DNA of 64,000 bases from Ketobacter sp. (GTDB taxonomy: Bacteria; Pseudomonadota; Gammaproteobacteria; Pseudomonadales; Ketobacteraceae): assembly GCF_003671495.1 (NCBI RefSeq), contig NZ_RCHN01000013.1:124001-188000 (forward strand). The letters run 5' to 3'. Below, one piece after another: positions 55,287 to 62,839 of the stretch. The first letter of the stretch is position 1; every line of letters begins with the position of its first letter. Under the pieces are notes generated by a model. The model saw nothing but the letters and a program-made list of their open reading frames with translations. It had not been told where the DNA came from and made no database searches. The translations under genes were made by a program, and so were the position numbers.

Positions 55287-56702
55287 ATGACCCGCGCTCA
55301 AACGCTCTGTGTGTATGGCCTGCTGGCGGCGGCCCTGGTGGCCTGCGGTGCATCACTGGCACCGGTCTGGCAGCTCAGTTTATCGAGTCAGTACAACCAC
55401 CTGTTGCAAGGGGCGGACGAGCACAACCTGTATGTGCTGCGCTACGACGACAACACACCCACCCTGTATCAACTCACACGGGACGGCGGCGAGCCGGTTA
55501 TCACGCCACTGTCATTAGCCTCCACCGAGATCCTGGGCCGGTTAGGGCAACAGGTGTGGGTGGCAGATGACGACTATGTGGATTACACCGCCCGGGACCT
55601 GCTGCGGGCACAGGCGCTGGATCTGGACACGCTGCAGGTCACGCCGGCCCTGCCGGATGCTCTGCGTAGCGGCTTCAGTGGCCTGCGCGGCTATCTGGAA
55701 CAGACCGAAAGCGTAGTGACGGGGGTAAATGGCAGCCTGGCCATCTCCGGTCAGGCCATCCCATTGGGGGGCAATACCGAGTTGCCGTTTATAGCCATCG
55801 TCCATGCCGACGGGCGCAGCCACCACAGCTTGTTGGAGGGCGACATCCTCTACCACGCCCTGGAGCCCTTGCCCCGCAGTCCGATGTTTGCCTTGCACAT
55901 CCTCTATTCTGAAGATCATTTCAACCGCACCGGCTTTTACAACCGCGTCGTATTCTATGATGCCGAGCTGACCCCACTGCAAACAGTGGACCTGCCGCAG
56001 CGGCTCTATTCGGTGGTGGCGCTGCCCGATCGCCTGTATGCCCCCACCCACGATGAGCCACACTATCTTGAGATCCATACCGATGGCCGGGTCAGCCCCA
56101 GCGAACGCAAAGGTCAACTCTGGAGCTGGAACGACCACACCCAGTTCCTGTTCCACGAGGACTTCTTCTACGCCCTGGAAGTGGGTGAACAGGGCCGCAT
56201 GCTGTGTCGCTTTGACTATCAGTTACAGAACCTGGGTTGCTTCACCCCCCGCGACCGCCACTGGACGGCCCAGGCACAAATGCTGGAGGACGGCACGCTG
56301 GTCACCGCGGAACAGCACCGCAGTATTGTTCTTAACGGTGTCACGCTGTCCCTGGACCCGGCCAATGCGTCGCTGTTATCGGACCTGGATGGTTGGGGTT
56401 ATGAACAGCAGCAGATGTTCTATCGCTTCTACTCGCCCCAGGGGGACCTGCTCAATGAAATCGCTGCCCCTCCGTTCCGCGCTCACGGCAAATTGATTTC
56501 CTGTCACAGCAATCCCGATGGCTACTGTGTGTGGGAACCCGTGTCGGAAACCACGGGGACCTGCAGCACGAACACCATCCTGCCCTACAGCCAACACGAA
56601 CTGCTCGCCAGTGAAACCCTGTGCCAGCCCGGGGAGCATCGCGCTGCCCTGACGCTGTGGAATAACAGTGCCACGCCATCACAAGCAAGGATGCGACCAT
56701 GA
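55287..56702 (+). CDS. hypothetical lipoprotein, member of a tandem paralogous pair (first)
   Basis: The 471-residue protein has a signal peptide ending in a lipobox (LLAAALVAC, lipid cysteine near residue 18) and a mature region rich in beta strands with repeated ~50-residue units, suggestive of a propeller-like fold. Conserved cysteines occur in LCRFDYQLQNLGCF near residue 310 and in the C-terminal part. It is paralogous to the next gene, sharing YGLLAAALVACG/ YGAIAILALACG at the N-terminus and the CRFDY...CF/CRYDY...CF segment. Function unknown. Its stop overlaps the next start as ATGA, and AAGGATGG precedes its ATG. Confidence 0.75.
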   Translation: MTRAQTLCVYGLLAAALVACGASLAPVWQLSLSSQYNHLLQGADEHNLYVLRYDDNTPTLYQLTRDGGEPVITPLSLASTEILGRLGQQVWVADDDYVDYTARDLLRAQALDLDTLQVTPALPDALRSGFSGLRGYLEQTESVVTGVNGSLAISGQAIPLGGNTELPFIAIVHADGRSHHSLLEGDILYHALEPLPRSPMFALHILYSEDHFNRTGFYNRVVFYDAELTPLQTVDLPQRLYSVVALPDRLYAPTHDEPHYLEIHTDGRVSPSERKGQLWSWNDHTQFLFHEDFFYALEVGEQGRMLCRFDYQLQNLGCFTPRDRHWTAQAQMLEDGTLVTAEQHRSIVLNGVTLSLDPANASLLSDLDGWGYEQQQMFYRFYSPQGDLLNEIAAPPFRAHGKLISCHSNPDGYCVWEPVSETTGTCSTNTILPYSQHELLASETLCQPGEHRAALTLWNNSATPSQARMRP

Positions 56703-58069
56703 AAATAACCCAACGGCTTACGGTATACGGCGCCATCGCCATTCTGGCCCTGGCCTGCGGCGGCGCCTCGCTGCTGCCCAGCTGGACCCGTCCCCTGGAA
56801 CATCCCACCACGCTGTTGAGCGCCTTTGACCAACAGTCGTTGTTGTTGGTTGAAAACCTCACCAACGGCGCCACCGTCAGCGTCACACAACTGGATCTGC
56901 AGGGTAACGAGTTGCAGCATCACCAGTTTGATATTCAGGGCAGGCAATACGCGGCAGAAGTACTGTCACCTTCCTCGCTGCTGCTGCGGGACCGCTTCGG
57001 CAGCAGCGCCGACAGCCATATTCTCGACCTCTCCACCGGCACCGCGGAGCCGGCCTTCAGCGAGGACTTCCGCAACGCCTATCCCCGCTTCAACTATTCG
57101 GTGGTGGGTAACTCAGTAGCAGGCAAACGTGAGCAGGGGGATCTGATTCTGGCGGGCGCGCTGTATCCCGTCGCTACAGAAACGCCGGTGCAGGCCATCG
57201 GTCAATGGTCGGCACCGGGCGTTTTCCATTACCGGCTGTTGCCGGAATATGTTGCCTCCGCCAAGTTGACCACCATGGGCAACACCACAGGCTATATCCT
57301 GGCAGCAAACTTCCACGAGGAGTATGCAGCGGCATCCGCCCAGGCCGGATTTATCCAGTTTCTCGACCAGGCCCTGAATGTGGTGGCGGACATCCCGCTG
57401 CAACAGCCGTTTACCCTGCAGTATGGATTCAACGATCGCGCCTACGGCTACTTCACCGGGGAGGACAGTATTGTGTTCCGCTTCGTTGACCTGCAAGGCC
57501 AGCAAACGCCGCGCCCGGAATTTCTCAGCGGGGTCAGTGTGAAGTTGGGCCATGGGGTTTTCTACACCACCAAGCCGGTGAAAGGCGGCACCCAGTACTG
57601 CCGTTACGACTATGCACTGGTATTACAGAACTGCTTCACCGTGCCGGCCTGGGGCTATGTGCAGATGACGCAGCTGCTGCCGGATGACAGCATCGGCCTG
57701 ACGGAATTCCGCAATCAGGAACAGGTCACCGGGTTGAACATCGCCCTCGAGGACCTGGGTGATGCCTTGGTGGGCGCCGGAACCATCGCCGGCGCAGACA
57801 CCTATGAGATTCGCCAGCGCAGTTTCACAGCGGAAGGTCGTGCTGTGCTGGATGCCCGCACCTATACCTTCAAACAGGAGGGCCACTACCGCTTCTGCTA
57901 TCCGGGCCTGAGCCTGGTCTGCTTTGAACCGGAACGTTACAGCCCGGGCACCTGCCTGCATGCCGAGTCCCGTTTTCTCAGTACCACACAAGTGGCGGGC
58001 ACCAGTTACTGGTGCGAGGGCAATGCGGATGCACCACAACATCTACAGCTGAACTACTGGCAACAATAG
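56699..58069 (+). CDS. hypothetical lipoprotein, member of a tandem paralogous pair (second)
   Basis: The 456-residue protein has a lipoprotein signal (AIAILALACGG, lipid cysteine near residue 20) and, like its upstream neighbour, a strand-rich mature part with cysteines in YCRYDYALVLQNCF near residue 300 and a cysteine-rich C-terminal section (YRFCYPGLSLVCF; GTCLHAES; YWCEG). It is translationally coupled to the first gene. The pair separates xerC from the HAD gene that normally follows in Pseudomonas. Function not recognised; surface or periplasmic location is expected. Confidence 0.75.
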   Translation: MKITQRLTVYGAIAILALACGGASLLPSWTRPLEHPTTLLSAFDQQSLLLVENLTNGATVSVTQLDLQGNELQHHQFDIQGRQYAAEVLSPSSLLLRDRFGSSADSHILDLSTGTAEPAFSEDFRNAYPRFNYSVVGNSVAGKREQGDLILAGALYPVATETPVQAIGQWSAPGVFHYRLLPEYVASAKLTTMGNTTGYILAANFHEEYAAASAQAGFIQFLDQALNVVADIPLQQPFTLQYGFNDRAYGYFTGEDSIVFRFVDLQGQQTPRPEFLSGVSVKLGHGVFYTTKPVKGGTQYCRYDYALVLQNCFTVPAWGYVQMTQLLPDDSIGLTEFRNQEQVTGLNIALEDLGDALVGAGTIAGADTYEIRQRSFTAEGRAVLDARTYTFKQEGHYRFCYPGLSLVCFEPERYSPGTCLHAESRFLSTTQVAGTSYWCEGNADAPQHLQLNYWQQ

Positions 58070-58172
58070 CACCTGCCCTGATGCCGGCAGCACGGTTTTG
58101 CAGTGCTGCCGTGAATGCAGTAACCTGAGCCTCGCAAAGTATTCGCACGCAATTCAGGCATCAGAGCATCAC

Positions 58173-58877
58173 ATGATCAAACTGCTAACCTTCGATCTGG
58201 ATAACACCTTGTGGGACATTGATCCCGTTATCGTGGCGGCGGAGAAGGCCATGCGGGCCTGGATCGCCGAGCACGTACCGGAGGCTGTGGCCCATCTGGA
58301 AATGGACCTGCTGAAGCAGACCTATCGCCAGGTGTTGCAGGATCACCCTGAGGTGGCGCAGCACCCCACCAACTTCCGCAAGAAACTGCTCTACCGGGTG
58401 TTCAGCAACGCTGACCTCAGCCATGACCATGCGCTGACCATGAGCGAACAAGCCTTTGCCGTATTCTATCGGGGCCGCAACCAGATCGCCCTGTTCCATG
58501 AGGCCGAAGCCCTGCTGCAAACCCTGTCCCGTGACTACCCGCTGATCGCCCTCACCAACGGCAACGCCAATCTGCACATGATCGGCATCGACTGTTATTT
58601 CAAGGCGCACTTCTCGGCCGAAACCGAGGGCAAAGCCAAACCCCATGATGCCATGTTCCAACGGGCATTGGCGTTTATGAACGTGCAGGCCGGGGAAGCG
58701 ATTCACATCGGGGATCACCCGACGGAAGATGTAGAAGCCGCCCGCGCGGTGGGCTATCACACCATCTGGTTCAACGCCGACGGTCACCAGGACCCGGGGC
58801 TGTGTCAGCCCAGTGTGGAAATCCGCTCCCTCAGTCAGTTACCGCAGGCCGTGCAGACCATCGCCAAGCGCCCATAA
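58173..58877 (+). CDS. HAD-superfamily hydrolase (YigB-like)
   Basis: The 234-residue phosphatase has HAD motif I (TFDLDNTLWD, catalytic aspartates 8 and 10), motif II (LIALTNGNAN), motif III lysine in GKAKPHDAMF and motif IV in HIGDHPTEDVEAARAVG. It resembles YigB, the FMN phosphatase of E. coli, which follows xerC in enterobacteria and Pseudomonas. Here two lipoprotein genes intervene. The frame can be read further upstream, but ATG 58173 fits the family start (MIKLLTFD). Confidence 0.87.
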   Translation: MIKLLTFDLDNTLWDIDPVIVAAEKAMRAWIAEHVPEAVAHLEMDLLKQTYRQVLQDHPEVAQHPTNFRKKLLYRVFSNADLSHDHALTMSEQAFAVFYRGRNQIALFHEAEALLQTLSRDYPLIALTNGNANLHMIGIDCYFKAHFSAETEGKAKPHDAMFQRALAFMNVQAGEAIHIGDHPTEDVEAARAVGYHTIWFNADGHQDPGLCQPSVEIRSLSQLPQAVQTIAKRP

Positions 58878-58901
58878 AAAAGCCCCGGACCTGCCGGGGC
58901 T
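58876..58901 (-). terminator. Rho-independent terminator of the sutA-like gene
   Basis: AGCCCCGG/CCGGGGCT with loop ACCTG (58881-58901) is followed on the minus strand by six U (A-run 58876-58881). It lies 69 bases after the sutA-like stop and 4 bases past the HAD gene end on the other strand, so it may serve both, mainly the minus-strand gene. Confidence 0.8.
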
Positions 58902-58969
58902 ACACTCAATGAAACAATCACAACAAAAAAGCAATCAACAAGAGATTTAAGGCTTAAATTGCGTCGCGC

Positions 58970-59245
58970 TTAAATGGGGCGACTGCCATAGTTGGATTCG
59001 GGCTTGCGCGGTGGGTCCATGCGCACGTCTTTATCGATCTGCTTGATTTGACCACCACCGTTGAGAAAACGTTCCATGTCTTCCTGCAATTGACGACGCT
59101 CGGCTTCCCGTGAGCTCAGGCTACGGTCGCGGCCATCGTCGTAGGTAATGATATTGCTGGAATCGTTCTTGCTGTTTTCAGACCCATTGTTGTCTGAGTC
59201 ATTGTTGTCGGAATCGTTCATATCGGAATCGTTGTTATAGCTCAT
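58970..59245 (-). CDS. sutA: SutA-like RNA polymerase-associated transcriptional regulator
   Basis: The 91-residue protein has a disordered acidic Asn/Asp/Ser-rich N-terminus (about residues 1-35, repeats of NDSDNNDSD type) and a conserved C-terminal half: a helix EAERRQLQEDMERFLNGGG followed by the tail DPPRKPESNYGSRPI. This matches the layout of SutA of Pseudomonas aeruginosa, a small acidic protein that binds RNA polymerase and promotes expression of rRNA and other genes in slow growth. Homology rests on the C-terminal pattern; the N-terminus is unlike the Glu/Asp/Ala-rich one of Pseudomonas. GAGGA lies eight bases before the ATG. Confidence 0.75.
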   Translation of the reverse strand: MSYNNDSDMNDSDNNDSDNNGSENSKNDSSNIITYDDGRDRSLSSREAERRQLQEDMERFLNGGGQIKQIDKDVRMDPPRKPESNYGSRPI

Positions 59246-59476
59246 CTCGCTGTCCTCAAAAATCGACTAACCCCAAGAGGTAAAAATATTTATAGTCGAC
59301 CCAGAGAACTTTGCTAAAAAATTTTTGTTTTTTTCGATTTTGTTTTTTTCTATAAAATCATGAATCTATGAATTGAATTTCTAAAAACCCTTAAGTGCAA
59401 ACCTTTTGATATTGATTTGCGGATTCTTATACCGGCTTGACGAAAAACCGGTTAAAAATCATACTTATAGATCTAT
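59246..59476 (-). promoter_or_regulatory. AT-rich region with promoter of the sutA-like gene
   Basis: On the minus strand TTAGCA (59312-59317), a 17-base spacer and TATAAA (59289-59294) form a plausible sigma-70 promoter. A 13-base direct repeat TTTTGTTTTTTTC (59323-59335; 59338-59350) supplies A-tracts just upstream of the -35, like an UP element. The region is far richer in A/T than its surroundings. Confidence 0.55.
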
Positions 59477-59902
59477 TTACGCCCCATTTAAGGTCACTAC
59501 CAAACGCCGGCTGCCACCCTGGTCCCGGTGCTCACAGAGGTAAATTCCCTGCCAGGTACCCAATGCCAATGCCCCCTGCCGGATGGGGATGGTCAGGCTG
59601 TTGCCCAGCAGGCTGTGCTTGATGTGGGCGGGCATGTCGTCGCTGCCTTCCAGGGTGTGCCGATAATATGGCTGGTTCTGGGGCACCATGTGATTGAAGT
59701 GGGATTCCATGTCCAGGCGCACGTCCGGGTCGGCATTTTCATTGATGGAAAGCGAGGCCGAGGTGTGCTGGATAAAGAAATGGGCCAGGCCCACCTCATA
59801 GTCCTTCAGGGGTGACGCCAGGGTCTGCTGGATCTCCGCCGTCACCAGGTGGAAACCGCGGGAGCGGGGCTTCAGGGTCAGGGTGGTCTGGTACCAGGGC
59901 AT
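59477..59902 (-). CDS. yjbQ: YjbQ family (UPF0047) protein
   Basis: The 141-residue protein is a typical YjbQ: GLAHFFIQHTSASLSINENADPDVR with metal-site residues, DDMPAHIKHSLLG and the C-terminal GTWQGIYLCEHRD. E. coli YjbQ has weak thiamin-phosphate synthase activity; the physiological role is not clear. AGGAA precedes the ATG. It lies between the sutA-like gene and an AraC regulator, all on the minus strand. Confidence 0.92.
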   Translation of the reverse strand: MPWYQTTLTLKPRSRGFHLVTAEIQQTLASPLKDYEVGLAHFFIQHTSASLSINENADPDVRLDMESHFNHMVPQNQPYYRHTLEGSDDMPAHIKHSLLGNSLTIPIRQGALALGTWQGIYLCEHRDQGGSRRLVVTLNGA

Positions 59903-59941
59903 AGTCGATTCCTGTTGTTAAGAATAGAAGTTTGTACTCAC

Positions 59942-60946
59942 TTACTGACGCCACTGCGTCGGGCTCATGCCGCAGTGCTGGCGAAAAGCACGGGCAAAGT
60001 TGGCGCTGTCGTTATACCCCAGGCGCAGGGCGATGGCCGTGATGCTGTCCTGATTCGCCATCAGGTATTGCTTGGCCAAAGCCATTTTCACCTCCGTCAG
60101 CAAATCCCGCCAGCGCACCCCTTCCTGCAACAGTTGCCGGCGCAGGGTTCGCTCCGACACATGCCGCTGCCGTGCCAGCGCATTTAAGGACGGCAGAGGC
60201 GGTCCCGCCTGCAGCAGGCACTGGCGCAACAGCTCCGCCCTGCCCCCGGGCTTGGGGATGGCGCTCAGCAAGGCTTCGCACTGCCGCACCGCCAACTGAA
60301 AGGATTGCTCGTTAGCCAAGGCCAGGGGAAAGCTCAGCAGTTCGGTGGGCAGGCTCAGGCGCAACTCGGCCGCGTCAAACTGTATGGCCACATCGCGGTA
60401 CGCCGCCAGGGCTTCAGCATCATAGTGACTGACGGGATAAGGAATCTGGGCCCGCACCGACTGCCAGGTCTCCGGATACAGAAAGCGCCCCTGTACGTAA
60501 ATGGACGCCGCGGTGGCATCCAGAATGAACTGGCAGAGGGGCTCGGCCATGGGCAGCGCCGGGCGGATCAACAGATGGCTCTGCCCGTCCTGTTCCTCCA
60601 CCAGCAGATCCGTGAGCGGCATCACCAGGGGCTGGAAGCGCTGGGCCACCCGCAGGGCCTCCCCCAGGGTGGGCGCACACAGACCGGCGTAACCGGTGAC
60701 CCCATGGGCGGACAGGTTCAGCCGTTGCCCCAGGTGGACACCGAGAGAGAGATTGCCCGTGGCCCGCAGGGACCAGCCCACCAGGGCCTCCACCTGCTCC
60801 AGGGTGAGAAAATCGTCCTGCTGGGAGCGAATGAAGTCCGCTGTCAGGCCAATGCGCGCCAGCGGCTCCATGGGGTCCAAAGAGCGTTCTTGCAGCAGCT
60901 GCAGCAACACGCGAAAGTAGCGGGCGGGGATAAAGGCAGTAGACAT
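59942..60946 (-). CDS. AraC-family transcriptional regulator
   Basis: The 334-residue regulator has an Arabinose_bd-type ligand domain (about 15-195, including GYAGLCAPTLGEALRVAQRF) and a C-terminal AraC DNA-binding domain (LARQRHVSERTLRRQLLQEGVRWRDLL; AIALRLGYNDSANFARAFRQHCGMSP). It is divergent from the alpha/beta hydrolase-SDR pair at 61080, its likely targets (inference). The effector is unknown. Confidence 0.9.
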   Translation of the reverse strand: MSTAFIPARYFRVLLQLLQERSLDPMEPLARIGLTADFIRSQQDDFLTLEQVEALVGWSLRATGNLSLGVHLGQRLNLSAHGVTGYAGLCAPTLGEALRVAQRFQPLVMPLTDLLVEEQDGQSHLLIRPALPMAEPLCQFILDATAASIYVQGRFLYPETWQSVRAQIPYPVSHYDAEALAAYRDVAIQFDAAELRLSLPTELLSFPLALANEQSFQLAVRQCEALLSAIPKPGGRAELLRQCLLQAGPPLPSLNALARQRHVSERTLRRQLLQEGVRWRDLLTEVKMALAKQYLMANQDSITAIALRLGYNDSANFARAFRQHCGMSPTQWRQ

Positions 60947-61079
60947 TCGTATACTGTCCGATAATGACTGATGATTGTCAATCCAGCACAGGCCGGGCTA
61001 CGAGTTCATCGCTAGTCTTGGTAATCGCCGGTTTTGATCAGGCGCTAACATCATAACAACGACTACAGAGGGAAACCCC

Positions 61080-61985
61080 GTGAAACAGTATTTTGTTCCT
61101 GCGGGCGAAGCCGCCATCTGGGTAACCGAGCAGGGTAACCCGGAACATCCGACCTTGCTGTTGGTACACGGTTATCCGGACGACCACCGGGTGTGGTCCG
61201 CCGTCATCGAACACCTGCAGCAGGACTACCATATCCTGGCCCTGGATGTGCGGGGCGCGGGCAGCAGTACCCGCCCCCAGGACCGCTCCGCCTATAAGAT
61301 TGAACGGGTGACTCCGGACTTCGCCGCCGTTATGGATCGGGTGGTCCCGGACAAACCCGTGCACCTGGTTGGCCATGACTGGGGCAGCAGCCTGTGCTGG
61401 TCGTTCGTCAGCGATCCGCAACTGGCCCGCCGCCTGGCCAGTTACACCAGCCTGTCCGGACCCCATGTGGGCCTGCTCTGGCAATGGATCAACCAACAGG
61501 TGCGCTCGGGTAAAATCAGCGGCCTGCAGAAGGCCCTGGCCCAGTTGTCCCACTCCTGGTACATCTTCGCCTTTCACCTGCCCAAACTGCCGGAAACCCT
61601 GTTCAACCGCTTCGGCACCAAACTGTGGCCACTGGTGATGCAACAGGGTGGCGTCCCGCAGGACGACGAATATCTGGAGCACAGCGCACAGGACATTCGC
61701 AGCATCACCCTGGACACCCTGGAGCTGTATCGCCAGAACGCGTTCAAGCCGCCGCCAGTGCCCGCACCGGGCAGCATTCAGGTACCGGTGCAGTTGGTGC
61801 TGCTGCAACAGGACCCTTTCATTCGCCCCTACATTTTCGAGAACCTGGAGCAGTACGTGGTGAACCTGACGCGGCGTACCCTGGACAGCAATCACTGGGC
61901 ACCCCGCTCCCACCCCCAGCAGGTGGCGCAATTGATTGATCGCCATGTGCAGGCCGTGGAACAACAACGCCGTAATGCGGCATGA
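61080..61985 (+). CDS. alpha/beta hydrolase (haloalkane dehalogenase / epoxide hydrolase-like)
   Basis: The 301-residue enzyme has the oxyanion motif LLVHGYPDDHRVW, the nucleophile elbow LVGHDWGSSL with Asp (not Ser) as in epoxide hydrolases and haloalkane dehalogenases, and the catalytic histidine in SNHWAPRSHP. It starts with GTG behind GAGGGAAA. The next gene, an SDR, follows after 24 bases. Mycobacterial EphD is a single protein made of these two domains in the same order; here they are separate genes. No signal peptide. Confidence 0.88.
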   Translation: MKQYFVPAGEAAIWVTEQGNPEHPTLLLVHGYPDDHRVWSAVIEHLQQDYHILALDVRGAGSSTRPQDRSAYKIERVTPDFAAVMDRVVPDKPVHLVGHDWGSSLCWSFVSDPQLARRLASYTSLSGPHVGLLWQWINQQVRSGKISGLQKALAQLSHSWYIFAFHLPKLPETLFNRFGTKLWPLVMQQGGVPQDDEYLEHSAQDIRSITLDTLELYRQNAFKPPPVPAPGSIQVPVQLVLLQQDPFIRPYIFENLEQYVVNLTRRTLDSNHWAPRSHPQQVAQLIDRHVQAVEQQRRNAA

Positions 61986-62009
61986 TCCCCTGAACACGAG
62001 ATTCGCAGC

Positions 62010-62834
62010 ATGAAACAATTCAACCATAAAGTGGCCCTGATCACCGGTGCCGGCTCCGGCATCGGCCAGGCCACTGCCCTGGAACTGGCCCGGCGCGGTG
62101 CCGAACTCTGGCTGGTGGACATCAACGCAGCCGGCCTGGAAGACACCGCACAACAGATCCAGGCTGCAGGCGGCCGCTGTCACACCCAGGTGTGCAATGT
62201 GGGCTCCAGCACCGAGATGAAAAAACTGGCCAAGCGCGTGCATGAGGCCCACCCGGCCCTGGACATCCTCATCAACAACGCAGGCATCGGTGTCGCCGGC
62301 CGCTTTGTGGATACGTCGCTGAAAACCTGGAACAAGGTGCTGGACGTGAACGTGAAGGGCGTGATGCTGGGTTGCCACCTGTTTGCACCGAACATGATTG
62401 AACAGGGCCGCGGGCATATCGTGAACCTGGCCAGTGCGGCCGCGTTCATCGCCGCCAAGGACATGCCGGTGTATTCCATGTCGAAGTCCGCCGTGCTGGG
62501 CTTCAGTGAATCCCTGCGCGCAGATTTGCACGAGTATGGCATCGGTGTCTCCGCGGTGTGTCCGGGCATCATCAACACGCCCATCGTGGCCAATGCGGTG
62601 TTCGAAGGCAAACTGGGACAGAATGAGCATGTGAAAAGCAAGGCGGTGGATTTCTATAAAAAACGTAATTACACCGCCGACAAAGTGGCTCTGGGCATCC
62701 TGGATGCCATCGAGCACAACCTGGCGGTGCGCCCCATTTCACCGGAGGCCTGGGCCATGTATTGGGCCAAGCGCTGGGTACCCGGCGTGGTGGACTGGCT
62801 GGGGCGCCGGGACATTCCCTTTCTCACAGACTGA
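62010..62834 (+). CDS. short-chain dehydrogenase/reductase
   Basis: The 274-residue enzyme has the classical SDR pattern: cofactor motif ITGAGSGIGQAT, NNAGIG, catalytic serine region VNLASAAAFIAA and the YxxxK motif in VYSMSKSAVLGFSESL. The Asp in LVDINAAGLE suggests NAD rather than NADP. It forms a pair with the alpha/beta hydrolase upstream, an arrangement that resembles the fused EphD; the reaction (perhaps epoxide opening and oxidation) is inference. Confidence 0.9.
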   Translation: MKQFNHKVALITGAGSGIGQATALELARRGAELWLVDINAAGLEDTAQQIQAAGGRCHTQVCNVGSSTEMKKLAKRVHEAHPALDILINNAGIGVAGRFVDTSLKTWNKVLDVNVKGVMLGCHLFAPNMIEQGRGHIVNLASAAAFIAAKDMPVYSMSKSAVLGFSESLRADLHEYGIGVSAVCPGIINTPIVANAVFEGKLGQNEHVKSKAVDFYKKRNYTADKVALGILDAIEHNLAVRPISPEAWAMYWAKRWVPGVVDWLGRRDIPFLTD

Positions 62835-62839
62835 ATTGC

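Noticed and set aside
61038..62717. 559-codon minus-strand frame covering the hydrolase and SDR genes
   Set aside because: Antisense shadow of two well-supported plus-strand genes with intact catalytic motifs; the translation matches no family.
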